Source of the DNA: Paramacrobiotus metropolitanus
Taxonomy: Eukaryota > Tardigrada > Eutardigrada > Parachela > Macrobiotidae
Direction of reading: 5' to 3'
Length of the DNA: 64,000 bases
Assembly (NCBI RefSeq): GCF_019649055.1
Contig: NW_026570415.1
Location: 62,001 to 126,000 of the forward strand
In this document: positions 41,978 to 53,200 of the stretch, one piece after another
Position numbering within the stretch: the first letter of the stretch is position 1
How the letters are laid out: each line of letters opens with the position of its first letter
The notes under the pieces: model-generated
Seen by the model: the letters and a program-made list of their open reading frames with translations, nothing else
Told to the model about the DNA's origin: nothing
Database searches by the model: none
Made by a program: the position numbers and the translations under genes

Positions 41978-43012
41978 GACGCATACAGAATAGTGAACCT
42001 CATTGAAGTGCGTTCACTGGTTCAGCCTTGTTAAAAAAACAGCTCTTTTGCCATTGCCATTAATTTTGTTGATTCTGCTTTTGTATCCGTAGTGCGTGAT
42101 GAACAGCGCTGTTTCACTTGCTTACTATAGTATTTTTTCTCATTAGCCGTCTTGCTTTTGTGCTTCGAATTACGCTGTACATGTAAGTAAGAATCGTTTT
42201 TTTGTCGGTCATTTTGATTAAAATCAGTATGTACAGGCAAAACAAACTATAATCGAGAATATCGCCGGCAGACGCTGCTACTAGAATAGCACATTCGGGG
42301 TACTGTATAATACGAGCTGCAGCAAACCGATTTTGAAGAAAACTGGACGTGATCAACTGAGACCTACAGGTTAACAAGATTTAATGCATTGACTAGCCTC
42401 CTTGCTATCAAATTAATACAATCTAAGCAGAACCATAAGTACTCTCTATGGTCGTTAAATTTTTGCTCTCCAAAGGTGTAGCACGTCGATTCCTGGATGT
42501 CTGTTTTTGTGTCTTGACAAATTAGCACTACTAATAAATGAACTAAAATTATTAAATTAATATTTTTTGACACAGTTTCGTTTTCTCGTATTGCTCATTA
42601 ACGCAACTTCCTGATCGATTACCGACCTGCCATTAACTTTCTTTAGTTTCGCTCCTCATTGATCAAAAGTTTCTTATTGGTTTTTTTGGGGTTTCTTAGC
42701 TTTTTTCGACAAGTGCTGTACTCAGAAAAATATGACACAGAATTTTGAGAAGATTCGTGAACCTAAAGCTGACCTTGTCAGTCGCAAATTGGTAGTCAAG
42801 TTCGACATGTAAACACTGAGAGACAGGAATTGCGAAATATGGTTTTTGTGATCAGCTTATTATACAGTATTTGTATTTTTATCAATTAAATAACGAAGTT
42901 ACTAATTAATTGCAAAAAACATACCGTAGGACGGTCTGCACTTTGCTGTGCATTTATGATAAATGATAATGGTCACAAGTTTATTATTAGTGACTTTGCC
43001 GGAAATCCGTCA
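41978..43012. other. Intergenic, A/T-rich
   Basis: No supportable gene in about 1 kb. Confidence 0.5.
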
Positions 43013-43567
43013 TTACAGTCTCCAGTAGTATATTAACAGCATTAACGCACAGCGATTTTCAGCTGCACAGGACAGTACACAAAACGAAGCAGAGTTAGCA
43101 AAATTGCAACGTCTACTACGACAACGAGGCACACTGTAAATTAAGAGTTCCATGGGTTCCAGTTGGTGAAGATTTTTGCATCCGGACGGCCGAAGTTCCT
43201 TACGGGATCACATCTTCTTACCTGTGCAGGGGTGATCTTTCATCTTCAGGTTCATTCCAGGGTATAGAAATGGTTCGTATCCGCTCTCGTATCTTCGGTT
43301 AGGTTTGCACCGATACGCGTATAGTTTGCTGCAGCAGGCGGGTTGTGGTCCAGGAGCGTAAGCGTTAAGGGGGCTTCCGTGTTGCTGGGCTTGGCCACTG
43401 CCGGGATTCTACAACGTGCAACCCGAACGCAAATTAAAAAAAAAAATCGAACTATAAACAACTCTGTCTAGTTGCATCAGTAACTAGTTTAGCGACACAG
43501 TGACACTCACCTTACAGAAAACCACGGCGCAAAAGGTCAAGCAAAGGAGCACGATTTTCAGATCCAT
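43013..43567 (-). CDS. Candidate small secreted cysteine-containing peptide (three exons)
   Basis: Minus-strand exon 1, 43567-43511, encodes MDLKIVLLCLTFCAVVFCK, a textbook signal peptide, and ends at a strong donor (gtgagt). An acceptor (GCACGTTGTAG) gives exon 2, 43408-43222, continuing in phase with a Gln/Pro/Tyr-rich mature part (QPACCSKLYAYRCKPNRRYE, MKDHPC) up to the donor gtaaga. A possible exon 3, 43062-43013, adds AENRCALML and a stop; if that intron is unused, the protein ends a few residues after HPCTG. Predicted 97 aa with six or seven cysteines, counting those in the signal. No family recognised. It could be a cuticle, antimicrobial or signalling peptide, but nothing in the sequence decides. 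The frame in exon 2 rests on the exon 1 phase. Confidence 0.5.
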
Positions 43568-45085
43568 GATAAAACAGGTACGTTACAGCTGAGAAAAAGG
43601 CAGTTATTCACTTTTGAGTTTACTTCTAACTTTTTTCAAAGTGATATGGAAGGATATGGAACAGCAAAGTTTATATAGTTTCCCGTTCACGCTTAAGCAC
43701 ATGGTGCGCTATGGTTGTGCCAAATAATTTGCTGATAAGCACCCTACTTTTCCAGACATCCACTTAGGTATACCATTTTTGAGACCAACGATGCCACGTT
43801 TCTAGTTCCTTGAAATCTATGCTGTGGTGGTTTTAGTATTCCGCAACGGCACTTGAGAACAGGAAAATATTTATCGGAAGCGCTCTGCTCACGTAGAAAA
43901 TTTGGTTTTTCATGCTAGCATCAGCTCTACTACGCGAGGCTGACTTAAAGTGCTTCGCAGTAGAGCGCGCATCGTATTTTGTCATGTTAATCAAATCGTC
44001 AGGATTTCTTGCAGATTCAGCTGCTCTGTGTGCGGCATCACTTAACCGTCTTCCGTTCCATAATTTTGGGAAGAAGAATTTATCCGAAAACGTCTGAGGT
44101 AGCACTGGGGCCTTTGCGTTTTTTGATGAAAAATAATAACTGTAATAACATTGAAAATACATTGAAAATACCTTTTATCTTTTAAACGGCGAAATTCGGT
44201 ACACTATTACAGTGTATTCACTGTATTGTATCCTGTACGTAGAAAATGTCGTTATCCAGAGTAATAAAATTGTGTACAAATGCGTAATAAAATTTTTAGC
44301 CACGCAACGCATGGATCAGTAACTATAGATTTTGCAAATATGTACAGCACAAAAAAAACAAGGCACAGATTATAAATAAATCTAGTGTTCGTTGGTCGAT
44401 AACTGCGCCTACACCTGTGCCTACAAGATATGCTGTGAAGTATGTAGAAAGTACGTAATAATAATAAGTAGCTTTAATAATATATGTTCACTGCAGCTGG
44501 CCAACAAGATGACTGAATCTGTAAGAAGTCGAACAGTACAGCAATAGAATGCAACATGAGTTGCTAGGATGTAAACAACATGTGTACGGAGTACAATAAC
44601 AGGAATTCACGAGACACCACATATGCTTATGTAAATTATTGTTCATTAAAGTTATATAAATTATAAGTATCATGAAGAAGTTGACTGTAAGTCGGCGGAA
44701 TTTAATTTAAGTATTTAATTAATATAACTTATTTAAGTTTTTCATTACATTTAGTATCAGTGTTTAATTCCCGGTGATTCTCGCAGCCGATGGAAACATT
44801 GATATTGTATAGGAAATCACTCGGATTACGCCGTTCGGTGCTTTAAACCGACATTGTTAGCAACTTAGCGTGGATAGGAAGAAAATTGTTGTGAGTCATA
44901 CGGCGACATCTTATTCAACAGACTTGTGACTCAGACACACAACAGGGAAGCGTCGTGGTCAGCGGTCATAAACCGTAGGAAAATGGCAAAAAAACACACT
45001 AATAGCACCATATGCGTCACGTATGTAACGGTATTTTTATCTTTTTCTTGTGTCCGATTCAGGTAATTCGGCGCAGAGATCAGTC
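43568..45085. other. Intergenic, A/T-rich
   Basis: About 1.5 kb with no supported gene. The region just right of 43567 is the promoter side of the peptide gene (a TATATA-like string, TTTATATAG, at about 43671). Confidence 0.5.
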
Positions 45086-45951
45086 TTAATATCGATTTTC
45101 AGCGCAGCATACAAGAACACGCTGGATGACATCTTCCGGGGGTACCGGAACGCGACGACCAGGGCAAGCCCTCGTTTTGTCCGTGTACCACTTCGTAAGA
45201 ATCGCCGTTCGCAAGGCGACGGTATCCTGGTGGCAATAATGGCTGGCCAAGTAGCCGACCGTTTCCAAAGCCAGTATGAAGAGCAGGATGCGGTGTTGGC
45301 CTTCCAGGAGCTCAGTATCACGGACCTCAAGAAAATGATACCAGAAACTAAAATAAACCGTGAAGGCCGATTGTAGCACGGGAGGGTAGCTGCTGAAAAT
45401 CGCTGTCTGGTTTAGAATACCGCAGAGATTGACGGCTTTTACAGCTGACAAATCATAGGACATGGCCGTTTGTAGTGGATAATGTGAAAAATTTCCGGGG
45501 AATTTTCTCACTGTCGCCAAGAGCAACACGGCAACAGTTTGCGAAATAAGCGGGAACACACCAAACGGAAACGAGGGAATGTTCATGGCGCACAAAACGA
45601 GGCGCTGCACATAAGCACGGTCTTTCTCGTCCTGAAACCGAAACCGTTATCAGAAACAGACGAGTTTGTATGTGATAGTAAATTTACCGTTTTGGGAAAG
45701 GCATAGCCTTTGCTGTATACGGTAGCCAGTGTAACGACGGCAATGCGAAGGAAAACCAGTGCACAGTTAATTGCCATGAGCTTGTTTATATCCACAGCTC
45801 GTTCCCGCAGTGTCTTATGGCACAGACAGACGCGCCGGTGGGAACTGCATGTGCATCCAAGGAACGATAAGCTGGCGGCGCAGGGATGCACATATCCGGG
45901 ATTTTTATGATTATTTGGTAAGTGACACTGGTTACAACATCCATCGTCCAT
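45086..45951 (-). CDS. Four-transmembrane protein, paralogue of 38085-39388 (two exons)
   Basis: Minus-strand exons 45951-45688 (88 codons) and 45631-45086 (181 plus stop), phase 0, 56-nt intron; 269 aa. It aligns along its length with the plus-strand gene at 38085: MDDGCCNQC/MDDKSCSQC, YSKGYAFPKT/YSTGYAFPKT directly before the intron, DEKDRAYVQRLVLCAM/VEKDRVSVQRRVLCVM directly after, and LLEGQHRILLFILALETVGY/LLEGQHHLLIFVLIMETVGY. The same four hydrophobic segments are present. The inverted orientation, about 6 kb apart with the Tudor/F-box gene and the peptide gene between, suggests an inverted duplication. Function unknown. Confidence 0.82.
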
Positions 45952-46470
45952 ATTAGCGCGTTAAGGCAATCAACAGCTAGTTAAAAGACATGCGTATTCC
46001 AAAGTGCAGGAACAACGGTTTTTATTACAAGATCGCTTCCCTAAATCAAAAGGTTGGTAAACCATATGGACAGTGTTACCGATACATGCAAAGGCAGACT
46101 GCATTAACATGAGAAAAATTCAAAAAAAATAATTTAGTTTCGATAAGGCTCGTACCCCGAAGAAAAACATTATATGAGTTATTGCAAAATGCACGCGCTA
46201 CAGTTGGTAACGAACTAATCGATATCTTCCCACCGTGAGCGCATTTATCGGGTCAGCGGCAGTGGCTCAAACAGCAGCTCATCCTACAAGAGCAACGTAA
46301 GTACATAAAATTAATCTGCATCTACATACATCCACGATACACATCCATGCATACTTGTACAGTATGTACAAAATGTTGGGATGTACGTACATCCAGTGCA
46401 CACTCTTCGACAACCAAGCGTATACACGTGTGTACTCACGGCGCATAAAAATTCAATGTTTAAACGTAAT
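45952..46470. other. Intergenic, left flank of the LTR element
   Basis: No gene. A stretch at about 46320-46395 is rich in TACATCCA/GTACATCC motifs but does not form a clean array. Confidence 0.45.
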
Positions 46471-46474
46471 CTGG
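46471..46474. repeat. Target-site duplication, left copy (CTGG)
   Basis: CTGG stands directly before the 5' LTR here, and CTGG stands directly after the 3' LTR at 61365-61368. Confidence 0.8.
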
Positions 46475-46770
46475 TGTCAGAGTGTTGTGCATAGTGCACA
46501 GGATATTGGCACGGACGCCTCACCATCATTGGCTCGGCTTACCATCTGCCAGCTTTTCAAACACGACTGATCGTGTTTGCCATTCGGGTGCCAGCATCGG
46601 AACCGTTAACATCGTTTCCTAGCTTTCCTTGGTTTCATGCCCTTTTTCTCACCTTTAGAGATTTGTTTTGATGCTGATTAGCATTTATTTCATTGAAATA
46701 AAAGCGATTATTTCGAGGAGATGTTGTTTCCGTTGTCATTTCTCTGTACAGCGTAGACGCTTCTCCGAGA
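46475..46770 (+). repeat. 5' LTR
   Basis: Begins TGTCAGAGTG and ends CTTCTCCGAGA; the end is not the usual CA. It contains AATAAA at 46697-46702. I saw no base difference from the 3' copy when reading them side by side. Confidence 0.92.
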
Positions 46771-46788
46771 TGGTGGAGATGCCTTAAG
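46771..46788 (+). promoter_or_regulatory. Putative tRNA primer-binding site
   Basis: TGGTGGAGATGCCTTAAG follows the 5' LTR without a spacer. It starts with TGG, as expected for pairing to the CCA end of a tRNA. Which tRNA is not decidable by eye. Confidence 0.55.
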
Positions 46789-47731
46789 ATCCTCGTCATT
46801 CCCTCTAGTTTGCACTCAACAGCGTTCACTCACAAACGCTGTAACACGGAAGTTTCCTCTTCTTCAGTGGAGACCCCGGGTCACCAGCGATAGCCCACAA
46901 CAACCAGCAGCAGAAGAACCCGTACAGAAGCAAGGAGCGTCGCTGGTTCGGAAGGCACGCGGCCGCCAGCAAGGAGAAGAACCCAGGAACGCGATTTCTT
47001 ACTCGTAAGCTTTCCTGCTTGTAAGCTCGTAAGCTTACTGCACAGATACTAGTAGATTAATTCTACTGTAAAGTAACCCGAATCATAGGGATCGTACTTT
47101 TCCCGAATTAGGGACAATTAAATTTGATACCGTGATTTTTTTTTTTATTTTATGGAATTTTACGATAATAAGGGATTATTTCCCAGTACGAGCCTGCGAC
47201 TTCTCGTTGGGTCTAACACTTGCGAGGAAAAGGAAGGAAGCGAACGTTTCCGAATAATCTAAAATAATATTTAAACTATTTCGTGGTCGCGATCATTTTA
47301 CACCAAAATGAAGAACGTTATGGTTGTCGTAATTGACAATGTAACCGTTAAAGTGATAGTCACTGATACAGTGACAGTTTATATCGACGATATTCTGTTA
47401 TAAAGGAACGATAGTTCCAATAAAGAATTCAGGGAATCTGCTGAATATTGCAGGCTGGCAAAAGTCGACGCACTCACCGATCGTTATCGATACCAGCTAT
47501 TCTTTTGTGTTGCTCGAGAAGCGGTAAAGCCACACAATAGACTTAGCCAAGCAGGCTATTTATAGCCGCCCAGGCCAAATTTCTATCCTGTACAGCCAAG
47601 CCTGCAAAGCGGCGACACTTAAAATGCATTGACCTACAATGCAGTGCATTGCACATATAGTGTAAAAAACCTATTTCGAAATAAGTTTAGAATTCAACTC
47701 TGAATTCTATCGTCTGAGTTTTGACGGCATA
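46789..47731 (+). other. Untranslated leader of the LTR element
   Basis: About 940 bases with no ORF. Around 47004-47035 GTAAGC occurs three times (CTCGTAAGC, TTGTAAGC, CTCGTAAGC). These are good 5' splice-site candidates for making the downstream-ORF messages. A T-run lies near 47135-47150. Confidence 0.5.
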
Positions 47732-50212
47732 ATGCCCGTAAATCGTTCACCAGTAAGGAAACAACCAGCTATCGATAGACTGAAGCAGGGCGTCGAGGAC
47801 GTCCTAAAATCAGCCAGTAAGGCATTAAAAGGAATAACCGATGATCCAGCAAAGGCTGGCACGAGTGACGCTACACAACAAGACAAAGTCACCCGTAGTA
47901 AAACGAATCAGTTGAAAGGGACAGGCGTGGAAGTTACCCACAAAGTCCTCGAAGATAAACCTCGTAAACCGAGGAAAGCAACCGTAATGGATCAAGGAGA
48001 TAATCTCCTTGATACACCATTAATGCAGCCACCGGAACAGTTGTTTTTCCGGCCGCTAACTCCCGAGAAAAGCCGACAGGTTAATCCCGATAATCGGGAA
48101 GAAGTACAGGCACCTGTGCCAGAGCGATCCGATAGCACTACCGAATCAACGGCCACAACAGGGTCGTTTTCTCAAGTGAGCGAAAGCGAGCTGAATAAAT
48201 CCGCAACGACGGAAGAAGAAGAAGAACCTGTGACAGTGATACCGACCACCTTGCGTAAAACGCAATCATATACAGCAAATCTGAATGAATTATTGAATTC
48301 AGCGGCAAAGCCGGCAACAGGTTCCAGTATCGTGGAATTAAAACAGGCAACCGAAACTATTTCGGCAAATCAGGTATTGATTAAAGATCTGCAGAGGAAA
48401 TTGGAAGTAGCTGAGGACGAAGTCCAACATCATAAGAACCAGTACCAACATGCACACAGTTCTTTTAAAAATATGGAAAAAATCGTATTGGGTCTGCGGG
48501 CCTTAATAGGCGAAAAGGATGCGGCAATGGCCGAACTAAGAGGAAAAGTAGATGAAGCACGCGCTAAGAATTCCGATTTAAATCAGCAAATCGCTGAGAA
48601 GGACACCATGCTTGATCAAGTGTGGCAAGAAAATCAACGATTAAAGACTAACAACCTTAATCATATTACCGATCTGAAAAACGTGCAGTCTATGCTGCAC
48701 GAGAGCCAAATGGAACATAAATCCCTAATTGGGAAATTTAACTCTTTAGCTAAAGATTACCGAACGTTATACGATCGACAAATGAATCCAGAAGCCGTAG
48801 AATACGGTGAGCGACCGCTTAGTAGGGCATATGCCGCTAACACCGAAGAGACGCAATTGTCTCGGTCACAGCATACACCTTCGGCAATGAACGAGAGTGG
48901 TTCCCGGGAAATGCCGAGCGCTGACAAGCAGCAATATCTCCGCAGTATTTTGCGGGAAGAAATTCAGCGAGCAGGCATCGGACAAAGCAGGACCGTAAGT
49001 CCTGTGAGAAAATCGGATTTGGCTGAAGTGATGCGACAGCCCGTACCGCGTCCCAGCTACAACGGTAGCAAAGAGGACATCGATAGTTTCATAATAAAAT
49101 TTGATCACGCAGCCACCGCAAATCGGTGGACTACAGATGAGAGGAAAATTACGGAATTGGCATACTGCCTTAAAGATGGGGCCATTGTGTGGTACAATGG
49201 GCTGATAACTTCCAACGCTGCACCCATCACATATCGTGAATGGAAACAGCAGTTAATCGCCAGATTTGGCGATTCAAAACGATCAGTTAACGCGTTAGCA
49301 GAGCTAACAAACCGTAATTACCGACCTGGCCAGGAAACTCTGGAAAGTTACTACCAGGCCATGATGACTTTGCGCGATCGCGCCGGGTTTAATGGCACAC
49401 CTGAACAGTTTGTATCGTTCCTAATGCGTGGACTAAAGTCACACGAGAAACTCCATGACAAAATGGAAGTCATGCGACCAGATACTCCCGAGAGATTTCT
49501 CGAGATATTGCGATATCTGTCGTCTAATAATCCAGAAAAATACGTTATTCCAGTCGGCAATGTCCGACGCAAACAGGACAGAGATACCGACGTAGTCACT
49601 GTGCGAACTGCACAAATTCAACCAAAATCGTATGCAGCGGCGGCGGCCAGCCCGCCGCGGCCAAGCAGCAAGCCAAACAGTGGAAAACCGAGTTACGGCA
49701 ATCGTAACAATAATAATAATAATATTCGTAGTAATATCAGCAAAGCTGACAGTAATGACAGTCGAATTAACCAAGATGATAATCGTGCACCGTCTCGTAA
49801 GGAGCAATGGGCAAATAACATTAATAGGATACAGGAAGTGACTGATCGGTCACCGGCCTTGCAGAAAACTCTGCGTGGCAACAGAGTAGTGAAGTATTGC
49901 CAACACTGTGACTTGTGCGGGCATTACTTCCGAGAGTGTCAGTTCCGCGATAAACCGCGATGCGAGAACCCTACATATCTCGCTTATCACGATCCAGAGA
50001 CTGGAAATCGGCGATATGCCGCCGATTTCTATCAACGCCGTAGTGGTAGTCAGTCAGGAAGCGAACCTAATTCGCCGGCAAGGCAGAGGAGTAATTCCCG
50101 CCAAAGTATCGGCCCAGTAGAGGATCGGATACGTCCGACGTCAGGATCACCGTTACCGGATAATAATCCGTTTTCTGGTCTGGTTGATCAGGAAAACGAG
50201 GAAGGGCGGTAA
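47732..50212 (+). CDS. gag: gag of the LTR retrotransposon
   Basis: 826-codon ORF. The first 200 residues are charged and disordered. A long coiled-coil-like stretch follows (about 200-350, for example IKDLQRKLEVAEDEVQHHKN). A retrotransposon Gag core lies at about 440-600 (SYNGSKEDIDSFIIKFDHAA, LKDGAIVWYNG, FGDSKRSVNALAEL). Near residue 723 is one CCHC zinc knuckle (CQHCDLCGHYFREC, spacing CX2CX4HX4C). Known role: particle assembly and RNA binding. It is longer than usual for Ty3/gypsy Gag, mainly because of the N-terminal half. The stop TAA at 50210 lies inside an overlapping open pol frame. Confidence 0.9.
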   Translation: MPVNRSPVRKQPAIDRLKQGVEDVLKSASKALKGITDDPAKAGTSDATQQDKVTRSKTNQLKGTGVEVTHKVLEDKPRKPRKATVMDQGDNLLDTPLMQPPEQLFFRPLTPEKSRQVNPDNREEVQAPVPERSDSTTESTATTGSFSQVSESELNKSATTEEEEEPVTVIPTTLRKTQSYTANLNELLNSAAKPATGSSIVELKQATETISANQVLIKDLQRKLEVAEDEVQHHKNQYQHAHSSFKNMEKIVLGLRALIGEKDAAMAELRGKVDEARAKNSDLNQQIAEKDTMLDQVWQENQRLKTNNLNHITDLKNVQSMLHESQMEHKSLIGKFNSLAKDYRTLYDRQMNPEAVEYGERPLSRAYAANTEETQLSRSQHTPSAMNESGSREMPSADKQQYLRSILREEIQRAGIGQSRTVSPVRKSDLAEVMRQPVPRPSYNGSKEDIDSFIIKFDHAATANRWTTDERKITELAYCLKDGAIVWYNGLITSNAAPITYREWKQQLIARFGDSKRSVNALAELTNRNYRPGQETLESYYQAMMTLRDRAGFNGTPEQFVSFLMRGLKSHEKLHDKMEVMRPDTPERFLEILRYLSSNNPEKYVIPVGNVRRKQDRDTDVVTVRTAQIQPKSYAAAAASPPRPSSKPNSGKPSYGNRNNNNNNIRSNISKADSNDSRINQDDNRAPSRKEQWANNINRIQEVTDRSPALQKTLRGNRVVKYCQHCDLCGHYFRECQFRDKPRCENPTYLAYHDPETGNRRYAADFYQRRSGSQSGSEPNSPARQRSNSRQSIGPVEDRIRPTSGSPLPDNNPFSGLVDQENEEGR

Positions 50213-50217
50213 ATTCC

Positions 50218-53200
50218 GGCGTTACCGACCCGATTCCACCCAAACCGCCGGATAAAAACGAAGAAATAGTAATCAATGGATTACGAGTAATTGAAACCGA
50301 TGCCGATGAATTATCGGATAGCAGCAATGCTGATATTAATTTTACAACCTTAACCGATAACGATGAGCCTGGAAGGACCGCACCATTAATGATAAAAGCA
50401 ATAATAAATTATTGCGAGGTGCCGGTGATGATTGACACCGGCGCAGAGACTTCATTAATTTCCAGCGAATTTGTAAATGAAATAAAAGCTGCAAGAATTC
50501 CGTTAATAAAGCCGCTGCATATACGCGGTATTGGTGGAGTACGAGGATTCCTCGTTACACACTATTGCAAAATAGCAATAAAAATTAAGGACTTCGAATC
50601 TTTACATTCGGCTTATATTAAGCCAACGACTGATGAAATAAAAGTACTCTTGGGGCAGGATTTCCTGCAAGATAAATTTTATGCCGTTCGACATAATAAA
50701 TTGCGATATTTAGAATATCAACCCGATAAGAAACCGGGCCCATTAATAATGAGCGAACCGGTGTCGCCGGTTATTCAAACGACAAATACCGTAGAGGAAG
50801 AAGTCTTCCCGATACCCGTGGCAACGGGAGAAATTACTGGTGAACTAGTAATATTGGCACAAGGGGCTGTACAAGAGGAAACCGTACCAGTAGAGAGCAA
50901 AGTCTTCCCGATACCCGTGGCAAATGCCACAGTAAACAAATCAGAAGAGCATATTAACCGTAAATCGGTGCTGAAAAAACCTCCAAAAATCAGGTTAGTA
51001 GCGAAAGCTACCTTTCGGCGCCTTTGGGCAGAGTACAGAGTACTCGTAAAAGAAATACAGGAATTAATTAAGGCTAAAGAGGATGGTACAAATATAATGT
51101 ACTTGTTTATGGATGATGAAATACCGGTACCCGGTATCGACTCTGCAAAAGCAGCAGAAATCGTAGCTAACCTTGCGAAGCAATACAAAGCCGAATATAA
51201 CGCGTTGGAAGAAAAACAGAAATATCTGAACGAGATATTTAAATATCTTAAATTACCACTGCCGTATGTATTACGGACACCTTTGCGCATATTAGCGCAA
51301 TTAGAACAGCGTAAGCTACCAGTATTGCCGTACCAGTTGAATGAGTGTAAACCGCTCAACAATTACGCTAATGAAACGGTTGTAAAAACCGTAGCGAACC
51401 ATAATCGGTCAGTCAGTTTTGCGCCGACGGCGCGGGTAGTTGAATTTTTAAAAGATGATCCGTCTATCGTAGTGAGGAATACCCTCGATACTGCCGCTAT
51501 TAACGAAACTAATAATAATAATATTAATAAAGCTAGCATCGAAGTAGTACCGGATTCTAATAACATAATTATCGTAAATGCAGAATTGGTAGGGCCCACT
51601 GATTCTGCCGTGATCACTAACGGATCTCCGACTTGGGAATTTTCCGAGTCCCCGAATATTAATCCCACTTACCGCGGTACACGCGCTAAGCCTATTAAAG
51701 TCTTCGCCGGCGATAAATTACTAATTAATCCGGGTACTAATTGGGCGACAGTGAATGTCCATTTCGATGCAGACGAGCAGTTCGATACCGATAAATTTTT
51801 ATTTCTTCCAAGTCCGCACCTGTATATGGAGCGGCGGATAAAACCGATGGAAGGAGTGGTTAAACCACTGAACAATAAATTTGATATGGTATTCGTTAAT
51901 TTTCAACACCAGCGGCAGTCCATTAAGAAAGGCCAATTTATTGGCTATCTAGAACCGTACGAGGAAATTCCCGAGATAAATATTCAAATTAATGCCACAA
52001 TGTTGGCTGAGATGACTCAAGAGGAACAGGAAACTGTTAAAAAAGCCGTTGATGAATTGAAAATCAATCCTAATTTAACCGAACAAGAAATTCGGGAAAT
52101 CAAGGAAATTTTTCTCGAATATCCCGGCTTATTTGCCACAAAAACTCGTCCATTTGGCGATGTACAAATCGTGAAACACCAGATAGATACCGGTGATACT
52201 CCGCCAATAAAATCTAAACCGCACAGGACTTCGTGGCGAGGCCGCGAAATTATCCAGGAGCATGTCAACGACATGTTAACAAAGGGGAATAATTCGTAAA
52301 TCGAATTCACCGTGGTGCTTCCCTGTCGTATTAGCAAGTAAGAAAAATCCCGATGGGACGATCGGTACGCGATTCTGCGTAAATTATATAAAGTTAAACG
52401 ATGCTACTAAAAAGAACAATTATCCGCTTCCCAATCCAGATGAGCTTCTACAAGCTGTCGCGGATAATAAATATTATTGTGGATTTGACTGCAATGCAGG
52501 ATTCTGGCAAGTGCAAATGCACGAGAATTCCATTGAAAAAACTGCGTTTATTACGCAGGACGGACTTTACGAATTTTTACGAATGCCGTTCGGTGTCTGT
52601 AATGGCCCTGCAACGTTTCAGGAAGCCATGAATAGGACGTTATCGGACGTTCATAGCGAAAATATTTTTGCTTATTTAGACGACATTATCGCCGCCGCCA
52701 AAGATTTCGAAGACCTTAAACGTAAAATACGTTTAATGTGTGAGTGTCTTTTAAAGACAGGTTTCACGCTGAAACCGAGTAAGTGCCATATTGGCGAGAC
52801 AGAATTGCACTTCCTCGGACATATCGTGTCCAAGGATGGAATAAAAACGGATCCCGATAAAATATCGGCAGTTGAGAAGTATCCGAAACCAGAGAGTGAA
52901 AAGGATCTGAGATCCTTTTTAGGACTTTGTAACTATTACCGGAAATTTGTCAAAGACTTTGCCGGTAGAACACGCCGTCTATACGGCTTATTAAAAGGAG
53001 AAATTGACGTGAAAGCGAACTGGTCGACCGACCATGATAGTGAATTTGCTGATCTAAAATCAGCATTAATTAACGCGCCAGTATTAGTAAAATTTGATCC
53101 AAGTAAACCGACCGTAATTGAATGCGATGCATCAACAGTAGGAATCGGTGCGATACTGCACCAGGACGGACACCCGATTATTTATGCGAGCAAATTGCTA

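Noticed and set aside
43013-43567. Toxin or defensin
   Set aside because: Signal peptide and cysteines alone do not support a toxin. The spacing matches no defensin pattern I know.
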